64,000 bases of DNA from Cyanophora paradoxa. Its lineage: Eukaryota; Glaucocystophyceae; Cyanophorales; Cyanophoraceae. The stretch lies in contig QPMI01000396.1 in the NCBI GenBank assembly GCA_004431415.1, positions 1 to 64,000 of the forward strand. The letters run 5' to 3'. This document shows, piece by piece, positions 53,956 through 63,483 of this stretch. The notes below the pieces were generated by a model that was given only the letters and a program-made list of their open reading frames with translations, ran no database searches and was not told the origin of the DNA. Both the position numbers and the translations under genes were made by a program. Every line of letters starts with the position of its first letter. Position 1 is the first letter of the stretch.

Positions 53956-55630
53956 ATGGGCAACGCTGTGGTAAGCCTGTGCCCTCTGAGCGCGCGCGCG
54001 CATGCGCGTTTCCATCGTCTCGGAGGCCACCGTCGTTGACGCTGCCGCCCTCGCGATCTGCGCAGGACAAGTGCCAGGACGTCAAGAAGCACGCCGACTA
54101 CCAGGCTGCCGATGGCAAGGATGCGTGCGTGCAGATGGATAGGTGTAACGGCCGGACTCTTCAAAGTCTCTGAAGACGCGCGTGCTCCTGCGCAGGGCCC
54201 AGGCGAAGGGTGTCATCGAGGCGGCGCTGAAGGAGAACTTCGACTTCCAGGTGCGCCAGCGCTCCAGACGCGAGCTCGGGGACCAGTCGAGAAACGCTCC
54301 GGGATCCGACGTCGACCGATCATGATGCGGACGTTGCGCGCAGGGCCACCCGAGCGACTTCCGCGCCATCGACGCGGACGGCAACAACACCCTCACCGCG
54401 GCGGAGCTGCAGAGCTTCTTCGACGCCCAGGGCATCACCGGCTCTGTCAAGGACCTGGTCCGCGTGCCCGACGCCTTGATCTAGATCCCCTGTCATCCAT
54501 GCGCGTTCGCGTGTTAATGCTTGCGATTGCCCTGCATGCGCAGATCGCCGTGTACGATGGTCCGCCGGCCCCCGCCGCATGCCTACGCGCTAACGTAGCA
54601 CCTCCCTCATGATCATTATCGTGATCTCACGCGCGTGCGGCGCCGGCCCCCAGCGACCAAGGCTCGCTCCGACAACAAGTTCGCGAACGGTGACGGCGAC
54701 GGCAAGCTCAGCATCAACGAGTGCGCGTTGCCCCCCGGGACTCAGTACTCCTAAATCAAATCGGCCCCCATCCTCCTCCTAATTATATAACGGCGGGGCG
54801 CAGGTGGGTCAACTGCGGCGGCCACAAGAACGCGGACGAGGCGCAGGATGCGGCGGCGGCGTCCGAGGTCGCCTGCCCCTGCGAGATCCCCAAGTGCCCC
54901 AGCGTGCGCCTCGCGCTCACTGCCCCGACCCCGCGACGTCGACCCGCGCACGCCCCGCTGACGGCGCTGCAACGAAACCCGAACCCGACCGCGCAGGTCG
55001 ACCTCAGCCCGCTGCAGCAGCAGATCACGGAGGCGACGGCCAGCATCCTCGCGGCCATCGAGTCGACCAACGCTGCGATTAGCACCGCCCAGACCACCAT
55101 CCAGGTCCTAAATTATAATTACTTCTGATTCTCTTTTGATTTCGAATTCGAATTCCCGTCGTGACCCGCGATCGGCTGCAGGGCGACATCGCCAACATCG
55201 CCGGTGACATCGTCGACCTTGAGACGAACATCGACGGCAAGATCGCCGAATCCGAGGCGGACGTGATTGCCGCCGTCAAGGACGTGCGCATGCACCCGCC
55301 TCGGCGAACGATTGATAAGCACATACGCTTGTGCTCACCGCGCTCTCCTCGCGGGCGGGCAGATCGAGTCGCTCGACATCGTCTCCTCGTTCACCCGCAA
55401 CCCGAACGTCACCTGCTCGGCCCGCGCCGAGGAGCCGGGGCAGGAGGCCGTGGTGCGCGCGCGCGTCGCCGGCTGCAGCTGCGCGGCAGCGGCGCCGGCC
55501 TCGCTGACGCGGGCGCCGCGGGCAGGTCGCCAACGATTTCGAGGACGACTTCGACACCTACGAGGCGGACGAGCTCGAGCTCGTCGCCGAGGCCGCCGCC
55601 GCCGAGTGCGCCGAGGCCATCGACGCCTAA
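53956..55630 (+). CDS. EF-hand protein with C-terminal coiled-coil repeats
   Basis: Eight to ten short GC-rich exons join in phase; most introns start gtgcg or gtccg and end gcgcag. Exon 1 is MGNAV; exon 2 starts DKCQDVKKHADYQAADGKDA. EF-hand 1 is FRAIDADGNNTLTAAELQSF (54,360-54,420), a full D-x-D-x-N-x-T-x-x-x-x-E loop. EF-hand 2, split by an intron (about 54,721-54,803), reads NGDGDGKLSINEWV with all ligands. A Cys-rich segment (VACPCEIPKCPS) follows, then DLSPLQQQITEATASILAAI and DIVDLETNIDGKIAESEADV, regular heptads typical of a coiled coil, and an acidic end at 55,630. A calcium-responsive, secreted or cytoskeletal protein is plausible; no signal peptide is seen. Confidence 0.75.
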
Positions 55631-55639
55631 GCGCGAGCT

Positions 55640-56850
55640 AGCCGCTGGCAGCTGCAGCCGGCAGTTTTCAAGGGGATCGCCCCCCTCATCTGCATGCAAT
55701 GTAATCAATGTCAAGTGCATACCACGATGACTGAGCAATTAATTTACATTTACCATGTTCAATTGCGAATTGAGGAGGATAGCTTTAGGGTCGGGGCATG
55801 GAGCTGCAGCTGCAGGGGGGGGCGGGGGGGTATGGGCTGCGACCTCAGGCCGGGAGCCTCTCGTCTCATGATTACGAGCGCCTCTCCGATTGTCGCAGCG
55901 CCTCTCCGATTGCAAGCACCCTACCTTGGAGCTTGCAATTGGATGCTCAGCTATAGTAGACGTCGGACGGTTGCTCGACCTTGCGATTGCATGCGCATCT
56001 CCCTAAACATTCCAGTAGTAATAAGTCAAACTCGCAGCTCGAGCTCAAATTGCGATTACAAGTTGCAATTGTACATGTGACGTCCTGCTTCGCCTCCGCC
56101 TCCACGTCGTCTTGTTGTTCCTCTTACTTGTCTGCTTCCTGTTATTTATCTTTCTCAATTTTGTCCTCCGCTTCTTAGTGATGTAATTCCTTCCGATATT
56201 GATGGTATTTCTAGCTCTGGCTCTTCTTCGTGTCAGTCATCCTCTGTCCCTAGATCTGCTCGATTTATCGTCTATTCTCGAAGTCGATCTGTCTCGAGCT
56301 CTCAGTCTGTGTCTTTTCTTTTTTATTGTCGATTTTGGCTCTTTTTGGATCTCTCGATCGACCCTGGACTCTCCGCCTGCCACTGTCTGCGGGGTACCTC
56401 CGCCACCGTGTTCGGCGCCGGCTGTCAGTACTTTGCTCGGTAGCTCCCCCGTCGTGGCTCCTCGGGGGCCTCTTCGTCGTCGTCGTTCGCTGGGTTCCGG
56501 CTCCGGGTCAGATTTCTCGCCGGGCTTACCTTCTAGATCTCCTGGCTCTGCTCCTGGGCCCTCAGCTCCGGGACCGGCTTCCCCGATCTCCTCCCGGACT
56601 CGTGGTCGTACCCGTCGCCTGTTGTATACGCATGGACCTCACACCCGGGCAATTCCGCTTCGCTCCATAGCCCCCGATTCCATGCGTTTCAAGTGTATAC
56701 CTCCAGCGTTTCATTAGTTATTTCACCATATACGTCTACCCCACCGATCCAGCTACGTCTACTATCCGATTCCCTAGGTCGAAGCCTAGCAATATCTGAC
56801 GACTATACAAGGCAGAGGAGACAACAAGAATAGGCGAAGAGGAGCGCTGC
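55640..56850. other. Intergenic; weak plus-strand frame
   Basis: The frame 56,199-56,717 (172 codons; hydrophobic start then Pro/Ser/Arg-rich) is open, as is a second Ser/Arg-rich frame in the same place. Neither has family resemblance. I treat the stretch as intergenic. Composition shifts from GC-rich to AT-rich near 56.75 kb. Confidence 0.45.
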
Positions 56851-56854
56851 CCCC

Positions 56855-57127
56855 ATGAGCGCGGTCTGCAGAGCAACGTGGCAGAATAGTCTAGACGATA
56901 TTAATGTGTACAATGAAGCTATCAGAGGAAACACGTTTAGGTTAATTTTAGGCGATAATGAAGTGTACATCGAAGCTAACAGAGGAAGCACGTTTAGGTT
57001 AATTTTAGGCGATATAGATGAGTACGATGAAGCTAACAGAGGAAGCACGTTTAGGTTAATTTTAGGCGAAATGATGAGAACATTGAAGCAACCAGAGGAA
57101 AAGCGTTTAGCTCTATCTAGGCGATAA
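56855..57127 (+). CDS. Small ORF built of 19-residue repeats
   Basis: A 57-bp unit occurs three times plus a degenerate fourth (56,897; 56,954; 57,011; 57,068), so the frame reads DINVYNEAIRGNTFRLILG, DNEVYIEANRGSTFRLILG, DIDEYDEANRGSTFRLILG and a diverged copy. The 57-bp length preserves frame on the opposite strand too (SPKINLNVLPLLASMYTSL-type repeats), so coding on either strand is possible. Substitutions concentrate in the first third of the unit. Real protein or plain satellite cannot be decided. Confidence 0.4.
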   Translation: MSAVCRATWQNSLDDINVYNEAIRGNTFRLILGDNEVYIEANRGSTFRLILGDIDEYDEANRGSTFRLILGEMMRTLKQPEEKRLALSRR

Positions 57128-57185
57128 TGATGAGTACATTGAAGCACTTCGTGTCCCAAGAGCGCTCTGGTGCGGCCTCATCCAC

Positions 57186-57518
57186 TTAATCTGGCTGCTT
57201 TTCCGAAACTGGAGTCTTCTCCTTTCTGAAACTTGATAGCAAGGACTTTCTTCTTTTCATTGGCTTCGGGATATCTGGGGGTGGCCACGACAATCTTCGG
57301 CCTTCATCAAGCCAAGGTACAGGTGAATCAGTTCGAGTAAATGGAGAATTGGACCTAGAAGTCCTGGGTGTGTTAATAGGCGATACCTGAGTTTCTGGGG
57401 TGCGAGAGCCCTCAGTGTCCGATATTTCGAGATTAATGGTCGTCTCACAGCAACTACAATTCAATTTGCTGGTGACGTTGAGATGGAACATATCCATACA
57501 TTTTCGAAGCAAATCCAT
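57186..57518 (-). CDS. Unknown 110-aa Ser/Thr-Pro-rich protein
   Basis: First gene of the AT-rich block. N-terminus MDLLRKCMDMFHLNVTSKLN with CSCC; then many proline-directed sites (SRTPETQVSPINTPRTS, TRTDSPVP) and a basic end (KPMKRRKSLLSSFRKEKTPV). Likely intrinsically disordered and phosphorylated in a eukaryotic host (inference). No homology recognised. Confidence 0.5.
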   Translation of the reverse strand: MDLLRKCMDMFHLNVTSKLNCSCCETTINLEISDTEGSRTPETQVSPINTPRTSRSNSPFTRTDSPVPWLDEGRRLSWPPPDIPKPMKRRKSLLSSFRKEKTPVSEKQPD

Positions 57519-57556
57519 CTATTAATGGAAAAATATAAAAAAACAAAGGAATGCGG

Positions 57557-58387
57557 CTATGGAGCCGTATCGCTGCCGAATATAGGAAAATACCTGTTTG
57601 TACCAACATATTCTGCATATGTGTTCTGTTTAGCAATAGCATCGGTTCTTTCAGCATAAAGGATGCATTTGTAGATACCAAACCTGGTTGCTCTCACCAA
57701 GAACTGGTAGTCTTCAAGGCCGAAATTTACACCATGATAAGCGATCCCGAAATTATCATAAGGAGTTATTACCACCGTAATATTGGGTGTCCCACCTTCA
57801 ACCTGGCAGAGAGCGTAGATATCAGGCGGGATGTCAACGACGACCTTATAATGATCACCAATTTCAACCAGAGAATCAACTACTGATGTTTGCTCATTAA
57901 CAACAATGGGGAAAATCTTGATAATATATGGTGCATTCATGCTGGGAACGTAGGTGCGAATACGCGTTAAATTATCAATCGGGTTTGGTTGATCGTTCAC
58001 AAAGAGAGGTGCTCCGATAGCTCCACCAACACGAAGACCATCACCAATATATGCGCCGCCATTTCGACAGTTAATAGCTCCAGAACGAGATTCAAAAGAA
58101 TAAGTCGAAATAGGATCGCCGTAGCTGTCTGGATCTCCATAATGTGAGCTGAAATTTGCATTCGTAACTAGCAGCTTTGTAGTTTTGACCACGCCATTAT
58201 TTTTATCGCATCTGAGTTCCTGCAATCTCAGTTTATGGGTGGACCCAAAGGTGTTCATCGTAGGCTGAACTTCTGTTGATTCAAGACCTTCTACATCATC
58301 AAAAGTAGCATGCTGCAGAACGTGATTTGCTGGTGCAGATAGTGAGAGCTGTGCCGTAACAATACGCTCTATTGGAATTTCAGCCAT
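57557..58387 (-). CDS. Fibre/adhesin-like protein, family member 1 (276 aa)
   Basis: Intronless. Residues about 30-135 form the shared module: HATFDDVEGLESTE, LRLQELRCDKNNGVVKTTKL with VTNANF, and RNGGAYIGDGLRVGG. The C-terminal half is beta-rich and specific to this copy (RIRTYVPSMNAPYIIKIFPI, VVVDIPPDIYALCQV). The same module opens the next three large genes, so this is a tandem paralogous family. Modular N-terminus plus variable beta-rich tip is the organisation of viral and phage fibre or spike proteins (family knowledge). Host range is unknown. Confidence 0.65.
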   Translation of the reverse strand: MAEIPIERIVTAQLSLSAPANHVLQHATFDDVEGLESTEVQPTMNTFGSTHKLRLQELRCDKNNGVVKTTKLLVTNANFSSHYGDPDSYGDPISTYSFESRSGAINCRNGGAYIGDGLRVGGAIGAPLFVNDQPNPIDNLTRIRTYVPSMNAPYIIKIFPIVVNEQTSVVDSLVEIGDHYKVVVDIPPDIYALCQVEGGTPNITVVITPYDNFGIAYHGVNFGLEDYQFLVRATRFGIYKCILYAERTDAIAKQNTYAEYVGTNRYFPIFGSDTAP

Positions 58388-58410
58388 TTTACATTTAAGT
58401 AATATATAAT

Positions 58411-59265
58411 TTAAGGTGTTGGATCGTCAATAACATCTGGCTCCTGGTAAAATCCGGTTGTAAAGATATCAGCAATATTCACACCACGAAGTGCCGAAAC
58501 AGCTGCTATATCTGTTCTCAGTCCCATAATCATAGTATTGTAAACTCCTACCTCAGTGACAAACAAATCATAAGTAAATGTCAAATTGTTATATACACAA
58601 TATCCCCGACCGAAATGATTTGATGCTTGAACAAAGAATAGGTAATTGTGACCTGGTTGATTGTTGTTTGCTCTGCACATCGAAAGCATTGCTGTGGGAA
58701 GAGGAATATTCCTTCTCACACGATCAGTTCCTGTAATGGAAACCAACTCTGAATTTTCAAGAGAGACAGATGATGCAACATAGAAGTGAAGAAAAGGTTG
58801 CTGTGCAACAGGTGTATAGAACCGAATTCGTTGTGGATTTTCAACATTTTGTTCAAGGGTATCCGGGACATCATTGTATGCAATCGAAGAAGAGAGTTGA
58901 CCGGACACACGACAACCACCACCAATAAATGCTCCACCTGAACGAATTGTAGCAGCAGCAGAATTCTTGTCGAAATCGAGGGCTTTCAGATCAACACTGT
59001 ATGCATCAGGACCTCCATTTATTGGTTGGAAGAAGTTAGCATTGCTTACGAGTAGTCGAGTTGTTTTAACCACACCTGAGTTCTTGTCAGCTCGAAGTTC
59101 TTTAACTCGAATCATCGAATTTTTGTCAAAAGAGTTACCATTCGAATTAGGTCTTTCTGTGGATTCTAGACCGCGAACCTCATCATTAACTTCATGCTGG
59201 CGAAAATGCATTGCAGGTGATCCAAGGGAATAGATAGGTAGCTGAACCCGATTATATTCGCCCAT
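58411..59265 (-). CDS. Fibre/adhesin-like protein, family member 2 (about 284 aa)
   Basis: I start at MGEYNRVQLPIYSLG (59,265), since it matches the paralogues; the frame is open 13 codons further. The shared module is clear: HEVNDEVRGLESTE, IRVKELRADKNSGVVKTTRL, RSGGAFIGGGCRVSG. The C-terminal half resembles that of member 1 in order of blocks (RIRFYTPVAQQPFLHFYVAS, NIPLPTAMLSMCRA), so these two form a subgroup. Spacing to member 1 is 24 bp, fitting compact viral gene packing. Confidence 0.65.
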   Translation of the reverse strand: MGEYNRVQLPIYSLGSPAMHFRQHEVNDEVRGLESTERPNSNGNSFDKNSMIRVKELRADKNSGVVKTTRLLVSNANFFQPINGGPDAYSVDLKALDFDKNSAAATIRSGGAFIGGGCRVSGQLSSSIAYNDVPDTLEQNVENPQRIRFYTPVAQQPFLHFYVASSVSLENSELVSITGTDRVRRNIPLPTAMLSMCRANNNQPGHNYLFFVQASNHFGRGYCVYNNLTFTYDLFVTEVGVYNTMIMGLRTDIAAVSALRGVNIADIFTTGFYQEPDVIDDPTP

Positions 59266-59303
59266 TGCTTGTTTTACTAAGAAGGAAAGAAAAATAATGT
59301 TCA

Positions 59304-59567
59304 CTACTCTTCTGTGACATTGTTATACTCAATGCCTTTCTTTACAGTTCCCCTTTGGAATGCCTGTGACACAATTGCTTCCTTTGAGGTTGGTATTTGA
59401 ACTCCTGCCGAAATGCAAGATTGAATTTCTTTCTGAACAATCTCATCAATTGCAATTCTTGCCCTGTTGTGAACCACATTATCAATCCAATCCTGAACAG
59501 AAGCAGCACAGTATTCCATTCCCAACTTCTCAATATCAGATAGAACGACTTGGTATATATTTGACAT
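59304..59567 (-). CDS. Small phage/virus-type protein (87 aa)
   Basis: MSNIYQVVLSDIEKLGMEYC, then VQDWIDNVVHNRARIAIDEI and a tail containing PTSKEAIVSQAFQ. It resembles a group of small proteins found beside tail or fibre genes of bacteriophages with the pattern DW-x-x-N-x-x-x-x-R-x-x-I-A-x-x-E-I; this comparison is from memory. It lies between two fibre-like genes. Confidence 0.5.
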   Translation of the reverse strand: MSNIYQVVLSDIEKLGMEYCAASVQDWIDNVVHNRARIAIDEIVQKEIQSCISAGVQIPTSKEAIVSQAFQRGTVKKGIEYNNVTEE

Positions 59568-59588
59568 CTCTACTTAATAGAGAGAAAA

Positions 59589-60608
59589 TTATGTGATACT
59601 TAGAAGTTCACCTGTGAAAAGTGTTCTACTTGAATAACTACCTGTGGAACCTGTGACAAGTGTTACATACTCACCAGCAGGAACATTGATAATTGCACTG
59701 AGAGTAAGAGGTTTGGTTGTGATAGTGGAATTAGCTTCTACTGAAATGTTAACTCCATTGGGTAAAAGATTATTTTTCAGAAAACTAAGACTTATTGCAG
59801 CACTTGTTGTTGAATTGGTATATGCTGTAAATCTATAATCACCTGCAACAGGAGCTGTAAACCTTCCATTAGTAACATCGAATGACCCTGTATTATTTAT
59901 CAAAACGGTTGTCCAATTGATCAGAGCGGCTGCACTTGTAGCAACATGAGTATATCCAAGTTGAACAGAAAATCGTGGCTGAGAAACATATTTTAAATAG
60001 CTTGAATTCAGAGTCAAACGATTGGCTTCCAGTGTTGCAAAAAGATCACTGTTACGTTTTAACAGCAGATTAACATCTGCTCCTGTATCTATTTCAGGAG
60101 TGACCACCTTGGTTGATGCTGTTATTATTGATTCTGTGGAATTGGGAATACTAATTCCAGCATTTGCTGTTACCAATCCTGTAAATGTGCTTGTTCCTGT
60201 TATGCTTACTTGATTGGCTGTAAGGGTTCCATCAATCCTTGCCCCATCTCCAATATAAGCGCCTCCACTTCTTACTACAAGAGCTGAGTTATTGATGGTG
60301 TTGTCAAAGGTAACAATCTTTGGTGTGGTGAACCCTCCCACATCATCATAAATTGCTGAATCTGATACAATCTGACCTGATTGAACTTGGTTCTTGTTTG
60401 AGACTATTAGACCTGTGGTTCTCACCTTGCCTGCATTTCGATCACATCGAATTTCTTTGCATCTGATCACAGAATGTTGAGAGAATGAATCGGCTCCTGT
60501 GGTCTCTGTGCAAATGAAACCTGGGGTAGCATCTGTTACTGTATGGTTGAGTTGATGCAATTTCGGCGCTGCATAACAGAAAACAGGAACAGCTATTTGT
60601 GTAGACAT
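59589..60608 (-). CDS. Fibre/adhesin-like protein, family member 3, C1q-like tip (339 aa)
   Basis: Shared N-terminal module: HTVTDATPGFICTETTG, IRCKEIRCDRNAGKVRTTGL with IVSNKNQ, RSGGAYIGDGARIDGTLTAN. The middle has short repeats typical of trimeric shafts (VSITGTSTFTGLVTANAG). The C-terminus (residues about 215-339) contains GRFTAPVAGDYRFTAYTNST and IINVPAGEYVTLVTGSTG, matching a C1q/TNF-like jelly roll (F-x-A-P-x-x-G-x-Y-x-F). Likely a trimeric attachment fibre of a virus of the host or a relative; the role is inferred from architecture. Confidence 0.7.
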   Translation of the reverse strand: MSTQIAVPVFCYAAPKLHQLNHTVTDATPGFICTETTGADSFSQHSVIRCKEIRCDRNAGKVRTTGLIVSNKNQVQSGQIVSDSAIYDDVGGFTTPKIVTFDNTINNSALVVRSGGAYIGDGARIDGTLTANQVSITGTSTFTGLVTANAGISIPNSTESIITASTKVVTPEIDTGADVNLLLKRNSDLFATLEANRLTLNSSYLKYVSQPRFSVQLGYTHVATSAAALINWTTVLINNTGSFDVTNGRFTAPVAGDYRFTAYTNSTTSAAISLSFLKNNLLPNGVNISVEANSTITTKPLTLSAIINVPAGEYVTLVTGSTGSYSSRTLFTGELLSIT

Positions 60609-60630
60609 TCTTTATATTATACAAACAAAA

Positions 60631-61695
60631 TTATATAGCACTTACCAGGTAAACCAACAAGATGTGATTGCTTGGAAAGTCAATACTACCTAACATACAG
60701 TAAATTTGAAGACTGTCTCCCATGGTGAGGGTAATAAGAGCTTCGTAGCACATCTGATTCCTGCTTGATTGACTTGCATATGAAAGAATCTGATTTGTAT
60801 TGTTTCCGTTTATTCTTAGTCCAATCTGGGTCAAGGAGGCAGTTGCAGTATTGTCTTCCGTAATTGTAAAATAGACCCTATAAACTCCTGAAACAGGGGC
60901 TGTAAATGTTGCTGGATACAGTTTGTCAAAATGACCCTCATTATTCACAAGATATGTTCCAACTGGAAAAGGAAGTGTTGGGGTGCCGGAACTAACACTT
61001 GTTCCAAAAATCTGAGCGTTTGCTTGTTGTCCTGAAATACACATTCTTGGGCAATAGCTGCGTTTAAGACCACTGTTTGTTGGAAATGTGATTGCTTTCA
61101 GATCTGTTATTGTCTTTTCGAGAGTGAAAATGATATCTCCGTTTCGTTTATAATTCACATTTGCATCTGTCCCATTATCCATCTCAGGTGCATTAACTCT
61201 TGTAGTAGCTATTCGAGTAACATAGTTAACATCTCCTGAGAGACCACCATTAAAGGTCATCAAACCTGTGAATGAACTTGTCCCATTCACATTCAATTGA
61301 TTTGCTGTAACAGTTCCTGCTACATTTGTCCCATCTCCAATGTAGGCACCACCACTCTTCACCACAAGAGCAGAAGTATTGCTTGTGTTACCAAAAGTAA
61401 TTATCTGTGCTGTGGTGAATCCACCCACATTATTATACACTGCTGAATCGGGAACTACTTGTCCTGCTTGAACTTGATTTTTATTCGAGATAATAATTCC
61501 TGTGGTTCTTATCTTGCCTCCATTTCGATCACATCGAATCTCTTTGACTCTGAGTATATTATTCTCTGTGAAAGACGTATTGCTTGAAGCTTCAGTGCAT
61601 ATATTCCCGGGTGTAGAGTCGACTACTTCATGAGAGGTGCTGTGTAGTGATTTCGCGGCAAGTTCATAGTTTGGGATTTCTAAAAGGGAGGTCAT
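60631..61695 (-). CDS. Fibre/adhesin-like protein, family member 4, C1q-like tip (about 354 aa)
   Basis: Start taken at MTSLLEIPNYELAAKSLHST (61,695), which aligns with member 3; the open frame overlaps the next gene by 17 bases if extended. The module HEVVDSTPGNICTEAS, LRVKEIRCDRNGGKIRTTGI, KSGGAYIGDGTNVAGTVTAN is about 60% identical to member 3. The C-terminus has ATFTAPVSGVYRVYFTITED and GDSLQIYCMLGSIDF, again a C1q-like domain but diverged far more than the module. Members 3 and 4 form the second subgroup. Confidence 0.7.
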   Translation of the reverse strand: MTSLLEIPNYELAAKSLHSTSHEVVDSTPGNICTEASSNTSFTENNILRVKEIRCDRNGGKIRTTGIIISNKNQVQAGQVVPDSAVYNNVGGFTTAQIITFGNTSNTSALVVKSGGAYIGDGTNVAGTVTANQLNVNGTSSFTGLMTFNGGLSGDVNYVTRIATTRVNAPEMDNGTDANVNYKRNGDIIFTLEKTITDLKAITFPTNSGLKRSYCPRMCISGQQANAQIFGTSVSSGTPTLPFPVGTYLVNNEGHFDKLYPATFTAPVSGVYRVYFTITEDNTATASLTQIGLRINGNNTNQILSYASQSSRNQMCYEALITLTMGDSLQIYCMLGSIDFPSNHILLVYLVSAI

Positions 61696-61714
61696 CTTTA
61701 TAATTACGAAATAG

Positions 61715-63439
61715 TTAAATTGCGACAGCAATGTAATGGATTGTTACAGTAATGCCTGGTCTGTCAAAAGAACTTAATGGAACTATTTCGAGCTCACACG
61801 TGAAATAGCTACTGTAAACTTGTTTAAGCCTAACATACATGCGGTAGTAGTAGGCTGTCTCATTGTGTTGTATACCGGTTGTTACAATAGGAGGGTTAGC
61901 AAAGCTGGTGTTGAAATAAATAGTGAGATTAAACCTATGGTCAGGGTTTGCCCATAGATAAGGAGTAGTGTAAGCATACGTCCCTGCTTGAAGCTTTCCA
62001 TTAAAATATGCATTGAATTGACTGGAAAGATCTGCCTCTGTAATACATCGACTGATGGTCGCATTATTTGAGGGGTTCATAGCATAGAAATTTCTTGCAT
62101 AGGCATTTCCACGAACAAGTAAGGTTTTATCAAAGTAATTCTGCGAATTGTGGAAGAACCATGTTTCTTCAAACATAGGTCCTGCTGGTTCTACAATCTG
62201 ACCTGATCCTACATACATTGTGTTGTTGGCTCTGATGGTGTTGGCTGTAAAGGGATCAAGAGTTGGTCTATTGGTCAGGTCATTGTAGTTGCCCGAAAAT
62301 AAAGCGGGTTTGTTATAGATATCTGTATTCCAATCATGAGTATGTGCAAAATCTGTAATATCTGCTTTGACATGAGTATGTGCAAAATCTGTAATCTCAC
62401 TCTTTACATGGGTGTGTGCAAAATCTGTTATCTCTGATTTAACATGAGTGTGGGCGAAATCTGTTATCTGTGACTTTGTGTGAGTGTGTGCAAAATCTGT
62501 GATCTCAGATTTAAAATGAGTATGGGCGAAATTTGTAATATCTGCTCTGGTGTGGGTGTGAGCAAAATCTGTTATCTGTGCTTTTGTGTGAGTGTGTGCG
62601 AAATCTGTGATCTCTGCTTTTGTGTGGGTATGTGCCCTGTTATTCAGATCAAGGAAGCTTCCCGAGAATGCTACTGGGTGCAGATTTGCAGCAGTAGGTT
62701 TGTTTAGAAGATCATTATAGTCTCCTGTGAAAGAGATGGTTTTCAGTTCACCCCTTCCTACATAATCAGAAGGTAGGTCAATCTTAATGGGCATAATAGC
62801 TGGATCAATAGGAATCTCGTACTCAGCTCCTGGGTGAACCACAGGAAAGGTTTGATCACTTTCAGTGTGAACAAAAAAGTTGTCAGCAGTCACTGTTCCA
62901 TCAATAGTCCCTCCTGTCAAGGGCAGGTAATTCCCAGTCACAGCTAGACCTGCAATAACTAAAGCGAGCTCTGTTTGATCTACATAGTTTTGTGCTTGAA
63001 GGTAATCCTCTGTGACCACTCTGGATATAGTGTCATTGTGAATGTTTTTTGCTGCTGCCCTTTGATTGATTTCTAAAAGTCCCTCCCCAACTCCACCATT
63101 ATAGTTTGTTTTGATCCAAGATATTTCACATCTCTTGTAATCATCTCTAATTCCTATGAGAGCATTAGGTAACAATCTTTCTCGAGTGAATATTAATTTC
63201 GGTCTTGATGAATCTAAATCACTCACATCAGTAACATTAATTTGAATTGCTGCATCTTTATCATCATAGTTTGCTGGATCAGATGGAAGCGATAATATTA
63301 AACTATCTGTCATTGGGATGTCATCAGCATAGTAACTGGTTAAATAGATACCTGGTTTGGTGTCCATCAACCCGAAGTTTCCGCCTGCTGCGATTATCTG
63401 CATCCGTGTAGGAGGTCTGATGAATAGCTCACCCTCCAT
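61715..63439 (-). CDS. Long fibre with HxH repeats and H-type-lectin-like tip (574 aa)
   Basis: N-terminus MEGELFIRPPTRMQIIAAGG. The centre (DNA about 62,330-62,640) has nine consecutive 12-residue repeats of the form FAHTHxKxxITD (first copy RAHTH), so each turn offers two histidines. Similar HxH arrays coordinate iron in phage T4 long tail fibre gp37. Then GNYNDLTNRPTLDPF, and a C-terminal domain with RFNLTIYFNTSFANPPIVTT and RMYVRLKQVYSSYFTCELEI ending in TIHYIAVAI, which fits an H-type lectin. So this is probably a receptor-binding fibre. Confidence 0.7.
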   Translation of the reverse strand: MEGELFIRPPTRMQIIAAGGNFGLMDTKPGIYLTSYYADDIPMTDSLILSLPSDPANYDDKDAAIQINVTDVSDLDSSRPKLIFTRERLLPNALIGIRDDYKRCEISWIKTNYNGGVGEGLLEINQRAAAKNIHNDTISRVVTEDYLQAQNYVDQTELALVIAGLAVTGNYLPLTGGTIDGTVTADNFFVHTESDQTFPVVHPGAEYEIPIDPAIMPIKIDLPSDYVGRGELKTISFTGDYNDLLNKPTAANLHPVAFSGSFLDLNNRAHTHTKAEITDFAHTHTKAQITDFAHTHTRADITNFAHTHFKSEITDFAHTHTKSQITDFAHTHVKSEITDFAHTHVKSEITDFAHTHVKADITDFAHTHDWNTDIYNKPALFSGNYNDLTNRPTLDPFTANTIRANNTMYVGSGQIVEPAGPMFEETWFFHNSQNYFDKTLLVRGNAYARNFYAMNPSNNATISRCITEADLSSQFNAYFNGKLQAGTYAYTTPYLWANPDHRFNLTIYFNTSFANPPIVTTGIQHNETAYYYRMYVRLKQVYSSYFTCELEIVPLSSFDRPGITVTIHYIAVAI

Positions 63440-63483
63440 TGTGGTTCCTGCATCAATTCCTTTACGATTCAGGTAAAATTCAC

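Noticed and set aside
56199-56717. 172-codon Pro/Ser/Arg-rich protein
   Set aside because: Two overlapping frames are open and neither matches a family or has an intron signal.
56897-57122. CRISPR array
   Set aside because: Repeats are contiguous 57-bp units with no spacers, in a eukaryotic context.
62330-62640. CRISPR-like regular repeats
   Set aside because: They are a 36-bp coding repeat for HxH fibre residues without unique spacers.
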